Shown piece by piece: positions 15,980-24,445 of a DNA stretch of 59,614 nucleotides. Both the position numbers and the translations under genes were made by a program. This DNA is from Anaerobium acetethylicum. Lineage in GTDB: Bacteria > Bacillota > Clostridia > Lachnospirales > Lachnospiraceae. Numbering within the stretch: position 1 is the stretch's first letter; each line of letters begins with the position of its first letter. The stretch is from NCBI RefSeq assembly GCF_900096945.1, contig NZ_FMKA01000022.1:1-59614 (forward strand), given 5' to 3'. The notes beneath the pieces are model-generated. The model had not been told where the DNA came from. It saw only the letters and a program-made list of their open reading frames with translations, and made no database searches.

Positions 15980-17374
15980 ATGTTCGAAAAACATATGATT
16001 TATGATGAGGGCTTTTGCAATGTAGAAAAGAACGGGGAAATAACAGGCTTCCAGGTAGGCGTCCGGATTACCTACTACAGGGGCGTATGCCTGGCGGTGG
16101 TAGATAATTTTGAAGTGACGGTGGACGGAGTGCACTACACAAAGGACCAGATGACCTTTACCGTGAAAAACACGGCCTATCGTTTTGAGGAGATGGTTGG
16201 AAGAACGGATATACGCTGGGATTTCGGAGAGGTCGCCTATTTGACCATCGCCCTTCCCGGCGGCCTGTCAGAAGGCGAACATATCGTCAGGGTGGCAGAA
16301 GATATCCGGGTGGTCTATGGCATGATGCCCATGCGTATGTCAAACCATGCAGAATTGGAAAAAAAGATACGGTTAAGAAGGCCACATAAATTGCAGGCGG
16401 ATATTAGAAGAGGGGTTTCCTTATACAGCTACCAGCAGGAATACTACCTCAGGCAGATGGATCTGGAAGACTGCATAAAAGCCGTGGCAGACATGGGGGC
16501 GGACGGAATTGAACTTATTTCGGAAGCCATGATCCCCAATTTTCCGAACCCGCCCCAGTCCTGGGTTGACAGATGGTTCAGCCTGATGGACAAATACCAT
16601 ACAGTTCCTACCTGTTACGATGCCTTCATGGACGGACAGATTTATGACGGAGTCTCAATCACAGATGACGAAGCGGTCGGGATGATGGAAAGGGATATCA
16701 GGCTTGCTGCAAGGCTGGGATTCAAGACAATGCGCGTCCTTTGCGCAGTGCCGCTGCGCATCATTGAACGTGCCCTGCCCTGTGCGGAAAGATACAATAT
16801 CATTATGGGAATCGAAGTCCATGCGCCGTTTAAACTAGGCACCCCATGGCTGGACGAATACATCGATTTCATAAGGAAGACGGGCACGAAACATTTTGGA
16901 ATCATCCCAGACCTGGGAATTTTCGTGGAGCGTCCTGTACGCATCCTGGAACGAAAACACATCCGCCACGGAGCCACACCGGAAATCGTAGAATTTATAA
17001 GCAGAAGCTATACGGAACGCAGGACAAGAGAAGATATCCTGCCGGAAATCATGAAGATGAATCCGAATGAAGAAGACTTAAAGTGGGCAAAGGAAGCCTT
17101 CGACTATACCTATTGCGATCCTGAACTGCTGGCAAAATACATTCCGTATATTGTCCATATCCATGGAAAAATGTACGAAATGGAAGACGGAATCGAATAC
17201 AGCATTCCGACAGACAAGGTCATCCGCGTTTTGAAAGAAAACGGCTGGAAAGGCTATATCAATACGGAGTATGAGGGACAGAGGCATTATCATGATATTC
17301 CGGACTGGGATGTGGACAGCGTAATGGAAGTCCGTGAACATCATAAGATGATGAAGAGGTATATAGAGGGATAG
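15980..17374 (+). CDS. Single-chain C-glycoside deglycosidase-like enzyme (beta-alpha fusion)
   Basis: A 464-residue fusion. Residues 1 to about 125 match the DUF6379-type beta subunit (MFEKHMIYDEGF, YYRGVCLAVVDNFEVTVDG, LSEGEH). A linker near 126-140 leads to an alpha-type TIM barrel beginning RGVSLYSYQQEYYLRQMDLE. The four metal ligands expected from DfgA/DgpC/CarB structures are present: Glu279 (IEVH), Asp311 (PDLG), His395 (HGK) and Glu430 (TEYEG). Known enzymes are two separate chains, alpha and beta; here they are one ORF with no frameshift. It is the last gene of the ABC operon and would cleave the imported, C3-oxidised glycoside. Specificity is unknown, and an O-glycoside-cleaving role cannot be excluded. 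Confidence 0.8.
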   Translation: MFEKHMIYDEGFCNVEKNGEITGFQVGVRITYYRGVCLAVVDNFEVTVDGVHYTKDQMTFTVKNTAYRFEEMVGRTDIRWDFGEVAYLTIALPGGLSEGEHIVRVAEDIRVVYGMMPMRMSNHAELEKKIRLRRPHKLQADIRRGVSLYSYQQEYYLRQMDLEDCIKAVADMGADGIELISEAMIPNFPNPPQSWVDRWFSLMDKYHTVPTCYDAFMDGQIYDGVSITDDEAVGMMERDIRLAARLGFKTMRVLCAVPLRIIERALPCAERYNIIMGIEVHAPFKLGTPWLDEYIDFIRKTGTKHFGIIPDLGIFVERPVRILERKHIRHGATPEIVEFISRSYTERRTREDILPEIMKMNPNEEDLKWAKEAFDYTYCDPELLAKYIPYIVHIHGKMYEMEDGIEYSIPTDKVIRVLKENGWKGYINTEYEGQRHYHDIPDWDVDSVMEVREHHKMMKRYIEG

Positions 17375-17382
17375 TGAATATT

Positions 17383-17453
17383 GGTACCTGACACCATAAA
17401 TTTTTTTTTATGGTGTCAGGTACCATAAATTTTTTTTTATGGTGTCAGGTACC
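17383..17453. repeat. GGTACCTGACACCATAAA inverted-repeat unit, copy 1
   Basis: One forward and two reverse copies of an 18-bp word separated by T-rich stretches form alternative hairpins with a T run, so it can also act as the terminator of the ABC operon and of the convergent TetR gene. The same word is at 57622-57692. Confidence 0.8.
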
Positions 17454-17471
17454 GCAGCAGCCCTTCCTTTA

Positions 17472-18149
17472 TTAATCCTCCAGGAACTTCATCTTCACAT
17501 CGAAATCCGGAGAGGTGAGACGTTTGTAAGTAAGGTAGTTTGCACCCACACGCATGGTGTTCAGCAGATTGATGACTTCCGGTATAGAAAGGAAATCATC
17601 TTTATCAGAGTCCAGCCAGGTTCTGGCTGCAAGGAAATGCAGCTCCAGGTATATTTTGGTGAAATGGGAGCGGAGAGGGTCATGGGGCATGCCGTCGTCA
17701 TCCATCATATGCTCGATATGTTCATTCAAAATGTGTTTCAGTTTTTTGACGAAGTAGGTATCTCCGTGTTTTGGGTCCAGCAGGACAGCGATTGCCTTCT
17801 TATGTTCTTTGCAGAAATCGAACCAGGCAAACAGTGCCAATGGCGGAGCATAATCAAATTTCGCCTCGAATAGTTCCGGAGGCAGGGGGGTGTGCCTCTC
17901 TTTTTGCAGGACCGTATATCGGTGGGTAATATCAGCCAGCAGTGAAGCTTCAATCTGCTCCATGAGGTCATAGATATCATTATAATACTGATAGAAAGTG
18001 CCCCTGGTGATGTTTACGGAGCTGCAGATTTCCTTTACGGAAATTTTATCCCATTTTTTATGGAGAATCAGATCCAGATACGCATCTGTAATTCTTTGTT
18101 TTGTCTGTTCGGATTTGGTGGTTCTGATGCCGGCAGATGGTCCTGTCAT
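17472..18149 (-). CDS. TetR/AcrR family transcriptional regulator
   Basis: A 225-residue regulator with an N-terminal TetR helix-turn-helix at about residues 13-60 (TKQRITDAYLDLILHKKW and ITRGTFYQYYNDIYDLMEQI) and a variable ligand-binding C-terminus. AGGAGG precedes the ATG. It is divergent from the iron alcohol dehydrogenase gene at 18417 across 267 bp and probably represses it and the MFS gene after it. The effector is unknown; an alcohol, aldehyde or aromatic aglycone is plausible. Confidence 0.85.
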   Translation of the reverse strand: MTGPSAGIRTTKSEQTKQRITDAYLDLILHKKWDKISVKEICSSVNITRGTFYQYYNDIYDLMEQIEASLLADITHRYTVLQKERHTPLPPELFEAKFDYAPPLALFAWFDFCKEHKKAIAVLLDPKHGDTYFVKKLKHILNEHIEHMMDDDGMPHDPLRSHFTKIYLELHFLAARTWLDSDKDDFLSIPEVINLLNTMRVGANYLTYKRLTSPDFDVKMKFLED

Positions 18150-18416
18150 TTTGTGCCTCCTATTGCGCTTTATATATATGTTGGGGTCAGAATGTATTTT
18201 GCCCCCCTAATAGCTTCGATTAAAAACATGAAAATCAGACAGAAATAATGAAAGTGTTCTGTTGTCTGTTCATGCAAACATTTAAAATTAAGATAGGCAA
18301 GTTCCCAGGGAAATTATACAATACCAGAATCATTTAAGCAAGAAAAACGGGAATGGGAAGGGCGCTCCAGCAGAGTTTCATCTATTTAGGGTTGTAAAAG
18401 AAAAGGAGGAAAAACA

Positions 18417-19562
18417 ATGAGTTATCATTTTTTTGTGCAAAGCGATATCGTATTCGGGAAAGGGTCAGCAGGTGAACTTCCCGGCATAATAAAGAGCCAT
18501 GGTCTGAAGAACGTCATGATGATCTACGACGAGGGAGTTAAGGCCGCAGGGATTGCGGAAAAAGTGTTGGAGCAGGTGGAAAAAGCAGATGTGAAAATCA
18601 TCATTTTCGATAAGGTACTCCCGAATCCGTCCAACGAACTGGTGGAAGAAGCGGCTGTGCTTGCAAAAGAGGCAGGTGTTGACGGTTTTGTTGCAGTTGG
18701 CGGCGGAAGCAGCATAGACCTTGCAAAGGCAGTAAATGTGCTGATGACAAATCCAGGGACAATCGGCCAGTATGGCGGAATCGGGAATGTGAAGAATCCG
18801 GTTCTCCCATTGGTGGCGATCCCGACAACAGCCGGTACTTCCAGCGAAATCACCAATGTGGTTGCGTTGACGGATACACAGGCAGTATGCAAATACGTCA
18901 TTATCGACAACAAGATCACGCCTACAAACGTGATCGCAGATCCGGAATTCACAAGGACGATGCCGGCCTCTGTAACGGCAGCAACGGGAATGGATGCGAT
19001 TACTCATGCAGTGGAAAGCTATATTTCAAATATGGCAAATCCGTTGACAGAATACAATTCTTTAAAAGGACTGCAGGTTTTATATAAGAACCTTCCAAAG
19101 GCAGTAAAAGATGGTTCTGATATGGAGGCAAGGGAACAGATGATGCTTGGATGCATCATTGCGGGATATGGATTTTCAAATGCCAATCTGGGACTGGTTC
19201 ATGGAATTGCCCATACCCTGAGCGCTCATTTTCACCTGGCCCACGGCATGGCGAACGCGACGATCCTTCCATATGTCATGGAATTCAATGCCAAAAGCTG
19301 TCCGGAAAAAATGGTGGAGCTGGCGAAAGCGATCGATCTGCCTGTAACTGGAAATATGGAAGAGGATCAGTATCTTCTGGCAAAGGAACTGAAGAAGCTT
19401 GCAGAGGATATTGGAATCAGGACCTTGTCAGAACAGGGAATCGAAGAAAAAGATCTGGATATGCTTGCTGACGACGTATTGAAAGAACCGGTACTGAACT
19501 TCAATCCACGCAATAATATTACAAAAGAGCAGATTCTGGATATTTTACATAAAGCGTTTTAA
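18417..19562 (+). CDS. Iron-containing alcohol dehydrogenase
   Basis: A 381-residue group III Fe-dependent alcohol dehydrogenase. The NAD-binding GGGSSIDLAKAV is near residue 97. Metal ligands are in GMDAITHAVESY and HGIAHTLSAHFHLAHGMANA. It interconverts alcohols and aldehydes or ketones in the cytoplasm; close relatives act on butanol, propanediol or lactaldehyde. AAGGAGG precedes the ATG. The MFS gene follows after 78 bp, and a TetR regulator is divergent. The real substrate is not evident. Confidence 0.9.
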   Translation: MSYHFFVQSDIVFGKGSAGELPGIIKSHGLKNVMMIYDEGVKAAGIAEKVLEQVEKADVKIIIFDKVLPNPSNELVEEAAVLAKEAGVDGFVAVGGGSSIDLAKAVNVLMTNPGTIGQYGGIGNVKNPVLPLVAIPTTAGTSSEITNVVALTDTQAVCKYVIIDNKITPTNVIADPEFTRTMPASVTAATGMDAITHAVESYISNMANPLTEYNSLKGLQVLYKNLPKAVKDGSDMEAREQMMLGCIIAGYGFSNANLGLVHGIAHTLSAHFHLAHGMANATILPYVMEFNAKSCPEKMVELAKAIDLPVTGNMEEDQYLLAKELKKLAEDIGIRTLSEQGIEEKDLDMLADDVLKEPVLNFNPRNNITKEQILDILHKAF

Positions 19563-19640
19563 AGGCACAAGGTTACAGGCAGGTATCGAAGACAGATTGC
19601 GGATATCGCCGTTAACCGGAAGAGAAAGGAATTACATCAA

Positions 19641-20807
19641 TTGAACAAAGAAAAGAAAATCAAAATCATAATTTCCATAGTCGCAATTTCCTTTATTCAG
19701 GGACTTCAGTACAGCGTCTCGCCGGTATTGGGGCAGATACAGTCTTATTATGCGGGAGTGGACATCAGCCTGGTACAGATGCTGGTTACAGCCCCTGCCC
19801 TGCTGGCAATGATTGTGGCGCTTGTATCGGGATGGCTGGTGCTGAAAATCAGCAAAAAGAAGCTGCTTGTTTTTGGGTGCCTGGTAGCGGGAATAGCCGG
19901 ATTTCTGCCGTTCCTGTCGGACAGCTTTGAACTGCTGTTTTTTTCAAGGACATTTTACGGAGTCGGCCTGGGACTTGCATGTGCTTTGAATACGGCTGTA
20001 GTAGCAGAATTTTTTGAAGGCGATGAAAGGGTGACAGTCATGGGAATCCAGGCTTCCAGCATCGGAGCCGGCATGGTGGTCATCTCTACACTGGGCGGAA
20101 AACTCGGCGCCTACGGATTCAGGGCTTCTTATTTTATCAATATAGTTGGATTCCTTTCTATGGTTGTGATTGCGCTGCTGCTTCCGGATACGGGAAAGGC
20201 AAGAGTGTCGGGCAAGGATAAGATCAGATTGAATAAAAAGGTGTTTGCCGTATCTTTTATTGGGATAGTGGAAGTCCTGTTTCTGATGTCCTACACCACG
20301 AACATTGCCATGCACATCAGTGGAAAACTGGCGGGCGATACGATGGTGTCAGGAATACTGACAGGGGTTTTTGCGGCGGCACAGATCGTTATGGGACTCC
20401 TTCTGGGACGCGTGACGAAAATTTTTGGAAACTATTCGCTGCCGGCTGCGATGCTGAGCTTCTGCGCAGGTGCAGTTATCGTGATGTGTTTTCCGTCTAG
20501 CTACCTTGGGCTGATTATCGGAGCTGTCTTTTGCGGATTTTCCCAGGGAATGTTTGTCCCCCAGGCAATGTGCGAGGTGTCAAATGCTGTAAAACCGGTG
20601 GCGGCAGCCATGGCGGCAGCGATTTTTACCTGTGCCCTGTGCATTGGGCAGCTGCTGTCTCCGATCGTACTGAACGCAGCATCAAAATTATTTTTTGGAA
20701 ATGTGACGACCACTTATGTATTCCTGATTGCGGCAATCGGAATGGGTATAGCCGGAATACTCGTTAGTATTCGTCAATTTGCACAAGGTTCTGCAATGAG
20801 GACGTGA
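19641..20807 (+). CDS. MFS transporter with C-terminus supplied by a repeat element
   Basis: A 388-residue major facilitator with about 12 helices and a short central loop (GKARVSGKDKIRLNKK) near residue 190. It begins at TTG after AGAAAGGA; no better start is visible. It should export or import a small organic molecule by proton coupling. The last 12 codons and the TGA stop lie inside hairpin element copy 2, which begins at 20772, so the element replaced the original end of the gene. The protein still has a complete twelfth helix, so it is probably functional. Confidence 0.83.
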   Translation: MNKEKKIKIIISIVAISFIQGLQYSVSPVLGQIQSYYAGVDISLVQMLVTAPALLAMIVALVSGWLVLKISKKKLLVFGCLVAGIAGFLPFLSDSFELLFFSRTFYGVGLGLACALNTAVVAEFFEGDERVTVMGIQASSIGAGMVVISTLGGKLGAYGFRASYFINIVGFLSMVVIALLLPDTGKARVSGKDKIRLNKKVFAVSFIGIVEVLFLMSYTTNIAMHISGKLAGDTMVSGILTGVFAAAQIVMGLLLGRVTKIFGNYSLPAAMLSFCAGAVIVMCFPSSYLGLIIGAVFCGFSQGMFVPQAMCEVSNAVKPVAAAMAAAIFTCALCIGQLLSPIVLNAASKLFFGNVTTTYVFLIAAIGMGIAGILVSIRQFAQGSAMRT

Positions 20808-21001
20808 TGTAAAACATGTTCATTCGCAGCGCGCTCTCGCTTAGATGAAGACGTAGTGGTACGTAAGGCCGCAAAGTACGCGGCCTAAGTACCAACGTCT
20901 TCATAAAGCTGCTCATTGAATCATGTTTTGCATCACTGAGTGTCAGAGGGCGGTGTGCAAATTGACGAAGCCGAGGTTTACGATGTGCTTTTGACACTCT
21001 A
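20772..21001. repeat. MITE-like hairpin element, copy 2
   Basis: Inner terminal repeats CGTCAATTTGCACA (20772-20785) and TGTGCAAATTGACG (20954-20967) are perfect. Inside, GTGATGTAAAACATG pairs with CATGTTTTGCATCAC, ATGAAGACG with CGTCTTCAT, and GGCCGC with GCGGCC. The right outer arm (20985-21001) is present; the left outer arm is missing where the element abuts the MFS gene. Confidence 0.85.
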
Positions 21002-21011
21002 ACCAAATTTT

Positions 21012-21154
21012 GTGACTATTCAGGACTGCGTCCTTCATAGTCACAGATGATGCACACGAATTGCAAAATCAGCAATTGGGAGCACACATGTCTCGGATTT
21101 CTATGCGAATTCAGCACAAAACACCTCGAGAGACAGGGATTCTGAACAGTTATC
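21012..21154. repeat. TAACTATTCAGGAC palindromic repeat, copy b (expanded)
   Basis: GTGACTATTCAGGACTGCG and its mirror TTCATAGTCAC form the first half; GGATTCTGAACAGTTAT near 21136-21153 forms the second. About 85 bp with a small TTGC/GCAA hairpin lie between. The region separates hairpin element copy 2 from the 21198 gene; I see no gene in it. Confidence 0.6.
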
Positions 21155-21197
21155 AAATTTTTATACTAATAAATATCAAATAATGGAGGTTTTTAAA

Positions 21198-22253
21198 ATG
21201 AAAAAGAAATTAGCGTTATGCACACCGATTCCAGAAAAACAGATGGAATTGATCAAAGAATATTGTGACATTACTATATGTGGTGAATTAAAGCATGGAA
21301 AAGGAAATGTGACGGAAGAACAGACAAAGGAAGAATGCATGGGAAATGAGCTCGTTGTCCTTGGCGATGAATATGCCGGAGCAGATACGATTAAGGCATG
21401 GGCAGAAGCGGGAATGAAATTCATGGGAGTTGCAAAGGGGACACCTGCAACGGTGGATCATGATGCGATTGCAGAAGTGGGCCTGGAGCTCTCCTACACG
21501 CCTGGAAGGAACCGCGTGGCGGTTGCGGAATTCAATATCGGCCTTATGCTTGCAGCGGCAAGAAGAATCACCCTCAGCAGCACAGGACTGCAGAAAGGGG
21601 AGCATCTCGGGGAGCCTGTAGCGGATATCTATGATGTGCCGGATGTCAAGAATGTAATCTGGGGACCGCTTGACGAAAACCATCCTTTCATCGATTACGG
21701 CATCGGATTCGAGCTGTACGGAAAGACTCTTGGTATCGCCGGATACGGAGCAATCGGAAGAGAAGTCGCAGTAAGAGCCAAGGCATTTGGCATGGAGATC
21801 ATTGCTTACGATCCATACTGCCCGGCAGAAAAGATCGAGGCGGACGGAGCGAAATCTGTGGATCTGGACACGATGTTAAGCCAGAGCGACATGGTCAGTA
21901 TCCACCTGCCGGTCATTCCAGCAACAAAGGGAATGGTAAATAAAGACTGGTTCGCAAAAATGAAACCGACGGCATATGTCATCAATACAGCAAGAGCATG
22001 GGTAATTGAGCAGAAGGATTTTGTGGAAGCGCTGCAGAACAAGACAATCGCAGGTGCTGCAATCGACGTGTTCTGGCAGGAACCAGTTCCAGCCAACCAT
22101 CCACTGCTATCCATGAGAAATGTAACACTGACCCCTCATATGGCGGGCCTTACTACAGATGTAGACGGCTGGTCAGGAACGATGATGGGAGACGAGGTAA
22201 CTGCTTATCTGAAAGGCGAACCCAGAAAATATATCTGGAAGGTTCAGAAGTAA
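21198..22253 (+). CDS. NAD-dependent D-isomer 2-hydroxyacid dehydrogenase
   Basis: A 351-residue oxidoreductase. The NAD loop is in GIAGYGAIGREVAVRA. Catalytic residues of the family are visible as Arg in INTARAW, Glu in FWQEPVP and His in TPHMAGLT. It reduces 2-keto acids or oxidises D-2-hydroxy acids. The start at 21198 is chosen because GGAGG at 21184-21188 lies ten bases upstream; an earlier in-frame ATG overlaps that site. The next gene, an old-yellow-enzyme reductase, starts 65 bp downstream, so both may belong to one unit. Its position suggests use in the breakdown of the released sugar acid or keto-sugar. Confidence 0.88.
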   Translation: MKKKLALCTPIPEKQMELIKEYCDITICGELKHGKGNVTEEQTKEECMGNELVVLGDEYAGADTIKAWAEAGMKFMGVAKGTPATVDHDAIAEVGLELSYTPGRNRVAVAEFNIGLMLAAARRITLSSTGLQKGEHLGEPVADIYDVPDVKNVIWGPLDENHPFIDYGIGFELYGKTLGIAGYGAIGREVAVRAKAFGMEIIAYDPYCPAEKIEADGAKSVDLDTMLSQSDMVSIHLPVIPATKGMVNKDWFAKMKPTAYVINTARAWVIEQKDFVEALQNKTIAGAAIDVFWQEPVPANHPLLSMRNVTLTPHMAGLTTDVDGWSGTMMGDEVTAYLKGEPRKYIWKVQK

Positions 22254-22317
22254 AAGCTGTGCGGCACCGGGCTACTGAAAAGCTGCTAAAAGAGTGATTT
22301 TTATAGGAGATGGAATG

Positions 22318-24273
22318 ATGAAAGGGAAAGAAAAATATCCACATATATTTTCCCCAATTCGAATTGGGAATATCAGATTGAAAAACAGGATCATCGCAGC
22401 GCCTACCAGCCCGAGCATGATTACGACGGATGGACATTTTACGCCGGAGATGATCGCATATCTGGAGGAAAAAGCGCTGGGCGGTGCAAGTGTAGTAACT
22501 TATGGGGAATCGATCGTGCATTCCGCGACGGGAAAATCCCACAACAAGCAGCTGCAGCTGGATTCTTTCGGTGTAAAGCAGGGAATGGCCCAGGCTGCAA
22601 GGGCCATCCATAACGCAGGGGCTTATGCCAATATCCAGCTTTCCCACGGCGGGAAATACGGCGGCTTAACAAGCGTCGGGGGCGAGCATGGCTGCTCGGA
22701 CGTTGCCTATGGACCGAGCCCAGAGACTACCCCAGCCGGAGAAGTGCAGGAAATGCCCAGGGAACTGATTCTGGAAATCATAGAATCCTACAGGGCCGGA
22801 GCCAGACTCTGTAAAGACTGCGGATTCGATATGGTTCAGGTCCATGCAGCCCATGGCTGGCTCTTTTCCCAGTTCCTGTCCCCTGTCATGAATCAGAGAA
22901 CGGATGAGTTCGGCGGATCCCTGGAAAACCGCGCAAGGTTCCTCCTTATGGTGCTTGACGCTGTAAGGGACGGCGTGGGCCCAAGATTCCCTATTGAAAT
23001 CAGGCTTTCCGGAGATGATCTTACGGACAGCGGACTGGGATTGGAAGATTGTATTGAAGTGGCAAAAATGGTGGATGACAAGGTGGATTTGTTCAACATT
23101 TCCTGCGGAAACCACGAGGATCCAGACATGTTCTGCAGGACCCATCCGTCTGCATTCTTCCCAAGAGGCGTGAACGTCTATCTGGCGGCAGAAATCAAGA
23201 AGCATGTGAAGACACCGGTGGCCAGTGTAGGCTCCCTGAAGGATCCTGAACAGATAGAAGAAATCATCGCAACAGGGCAGGCGGATATCGTGGAAATCGG
23301 ACGCGCTCTGCTTGCGGATCCTTATCTTCCAAAGAAGGCATTGGAAGGAAATGCGGAAGATATTACGCCTTGCCTGAGATGCTATGAATGCTTCGGCGAA
23401 ACCTCCAGGAGCGAAACCGTAAAATGTGCGGTAAATCCGACAATGGGGCAGCAGCTTTCAGAGAAGTGCGGCAGGAAAGATCCTGAAAGAAGGAAGAAAG
23501 TTCTCGTTGCAGGCGGAGGTCCGGCGGGAATGGAGGCAGCGATAACTGCGGCCAATAGAGGACATGATGTAACCCTGGTAGAAAAAGCAGGAAAATTAGG
23601 AGGGAACCTTCATCCGGCAGGAGCTGCCGACTTCAAGAAAGATATTGCCGATTTCTGCAGGGTTTTGATCAAGAGGGTAGAAGAAGCAGGCGTGAAAGTC
23701 GTTCTGAATACGGAAGTGACAGAAGCGTACATCAGGGAATTTGCACCGGACGTCCTGTTTGTTGCAATCGGTTCGAATGAACTGGTACCTCCGATCAAAG
23801 GAATAGATCTTCCCAATGTAATCATGGCAATTGATGCGGAACTGCACCCGGAGAAGCTCGGGAAAAAAGTCGTGATCATGGGAGGCGGCCTGGTTGGAAG
23901 CGAGGCAGCAATTTCATTCAGCCATGAAGGCAAAGAATGCTCCATCATAGAAATGAAAGGCAAAGTAGCCGAAGAGGTGAATTCCTTCTACAGAGGCGGC
24001 CTGATGGTAGAGGTTGAGAAGTCTGCATCCATCTATTTAAATACGACCGTGAAGGAAATCCTGCCGACTGGCGTATTATGCCAGAGGGATGGCAAGGAAT
24101 TCATCGTGGAGGCGGATTCCGTTGTCTGCGCACTGGGATTCAGGGCGCCCTATGATAAAGTAGATTCGTTCTGCGATCTGGCAGACGAGTATTACATTAT
24201 TGGCGACTGCAAGAATGTAGGACAGATCTATCAGGCGGTGAACAGCGCCTATTATGCAGCGCAACTGGTTTAA
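22318..24273 (+). CDS. Old-yellow-enzyme family NADH:flavin oxidoreductase / ene-reductase
   Basis: A 651-residue, three-cofactor reductase of the 2,4-dienoyl-CoA reductase, BaiCD and daidzein reductase class. An N-terminal FMN TIM barrel has the active-site VHAAHGWLFSQFLSP. A 4Fe-4S site is at CLRCYECF...CAVNP. A C-terminal FAD/NAD(P) part carries AGGGPAGMEAA and MGGGLVGSEAA. Such enzymes reduce activated C=C bonds in anaerobes. AGGAGA lies seven bases before the chosen ATG; the frame opens at a GTG at 22294 without a site. In a glycoside cluster it could reduce an unsaturated aglycone such as a flavone or isoflavone, but that is inference. Confidence 0.88.
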   Translation: MKGKEKYPHIFSPIRIGNIRLKNRIIAAPTSPSMITTDGHFTPEMIAYLEEKALGGASVVTYGESIVHSATGKSHNKQLQLDSFGVKQGMAQAARAIHNAGAYANIQLSHGGKYGGLTSVGGEHGCSDVAYGPSPETTPAGEVQEMPRELILEIIESYRAGARLCKDCGFDMVQVHAAHGWLFSQFLSPVMNQRTDEFGGSLENRARFLLMVLDAVRDGVGPRFPIEIRLSGDDLTDSGLGLEDCIEVAKMVDDKVDLFNISCGNHEDPDMFCRTHPSAFFPRGVNVYLAAEIKKHVKTPVASVGSLKDPEQIEEIIATGQADIVEIGRALLADPYLPKKALEGNAEDITPCLRCYECFGETSRSETVKCAVNPTMGQQLSEKCGRKDPERRKKVLVAGGGPAGMEAAITAANRGHDVTLVEKAGKLGGNLHPAGAADFKKDIADFCRVLIKRVEEAGVKVVLNTEVTEAYIREFAPDVLFVAIGSNELVPPIKGIDLPNVIMAIDAELHPEKLGKKVVIMGGGLVGSEAAISFSHEGKECSIIEMKGKVAEEVNSFYRGGLMVEVEKSASIYLNTTVKEILPTGVLCQRDGKEFIVEADSVVCALGFRAPYDKVDSFCDLADEYYIIGDCKNVGQIYQAVNSAYYAAQLV

Positions 24274-24350
24274 GTCAGATAGCAGCGCGTTTTGCGGGGT
24301 ATATCTGAACCGCAGGCAGCAGCCTTACTTATAGTTTCGCAAATATAGAA

Positions 24351-24390
24351 GAAGAGTGGTCTGCAGTTTGCAGACCACTCTTCTTTCGGT
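24351..24390 (+). terminator. Rho-independent terminator after the 22318 gene
   Basis: GAAGAGTGGTCTGC pairs perfectly with GCAGACCACTCTTC over a five-base loop, followed by TTTC. Confidence 0.75.
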
Positions 24391-24400
24391 AAGCAGGGAA

Positions 24401-24441
24401 AATTGGAAGGGACCAGGCATTCGGCCTGGTCCCTTCCAATT
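24401..24441 (-). terminator. Rho-independent terminator of the kinase gene
   Basis: AATTGGAAGGGACCAGGC pairs perfectly with its complement over a five-base loop. It lies directly downstream of the minus-strand kinase stop and probably works in both directions. Confidence 0.7.
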
Positions 24442-24445
24442 ATAA

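Noticed and set aside
17383-17453. CRISPR-like array
   Set aside because: The repeated word is present only three times, in both orientations, with T-rich spacers; there are no cas genes.
20764-21006. Minus-strand ORF of about 80 codons that recurs in each hairpin element copy (also 26159-26389 and 29628-30014)
   Set aside because: The frame is a by-product of the conserved hairpin sequence. It has no ribosome binding site, varies freely at its ends, and crosses out of the element in each copy.
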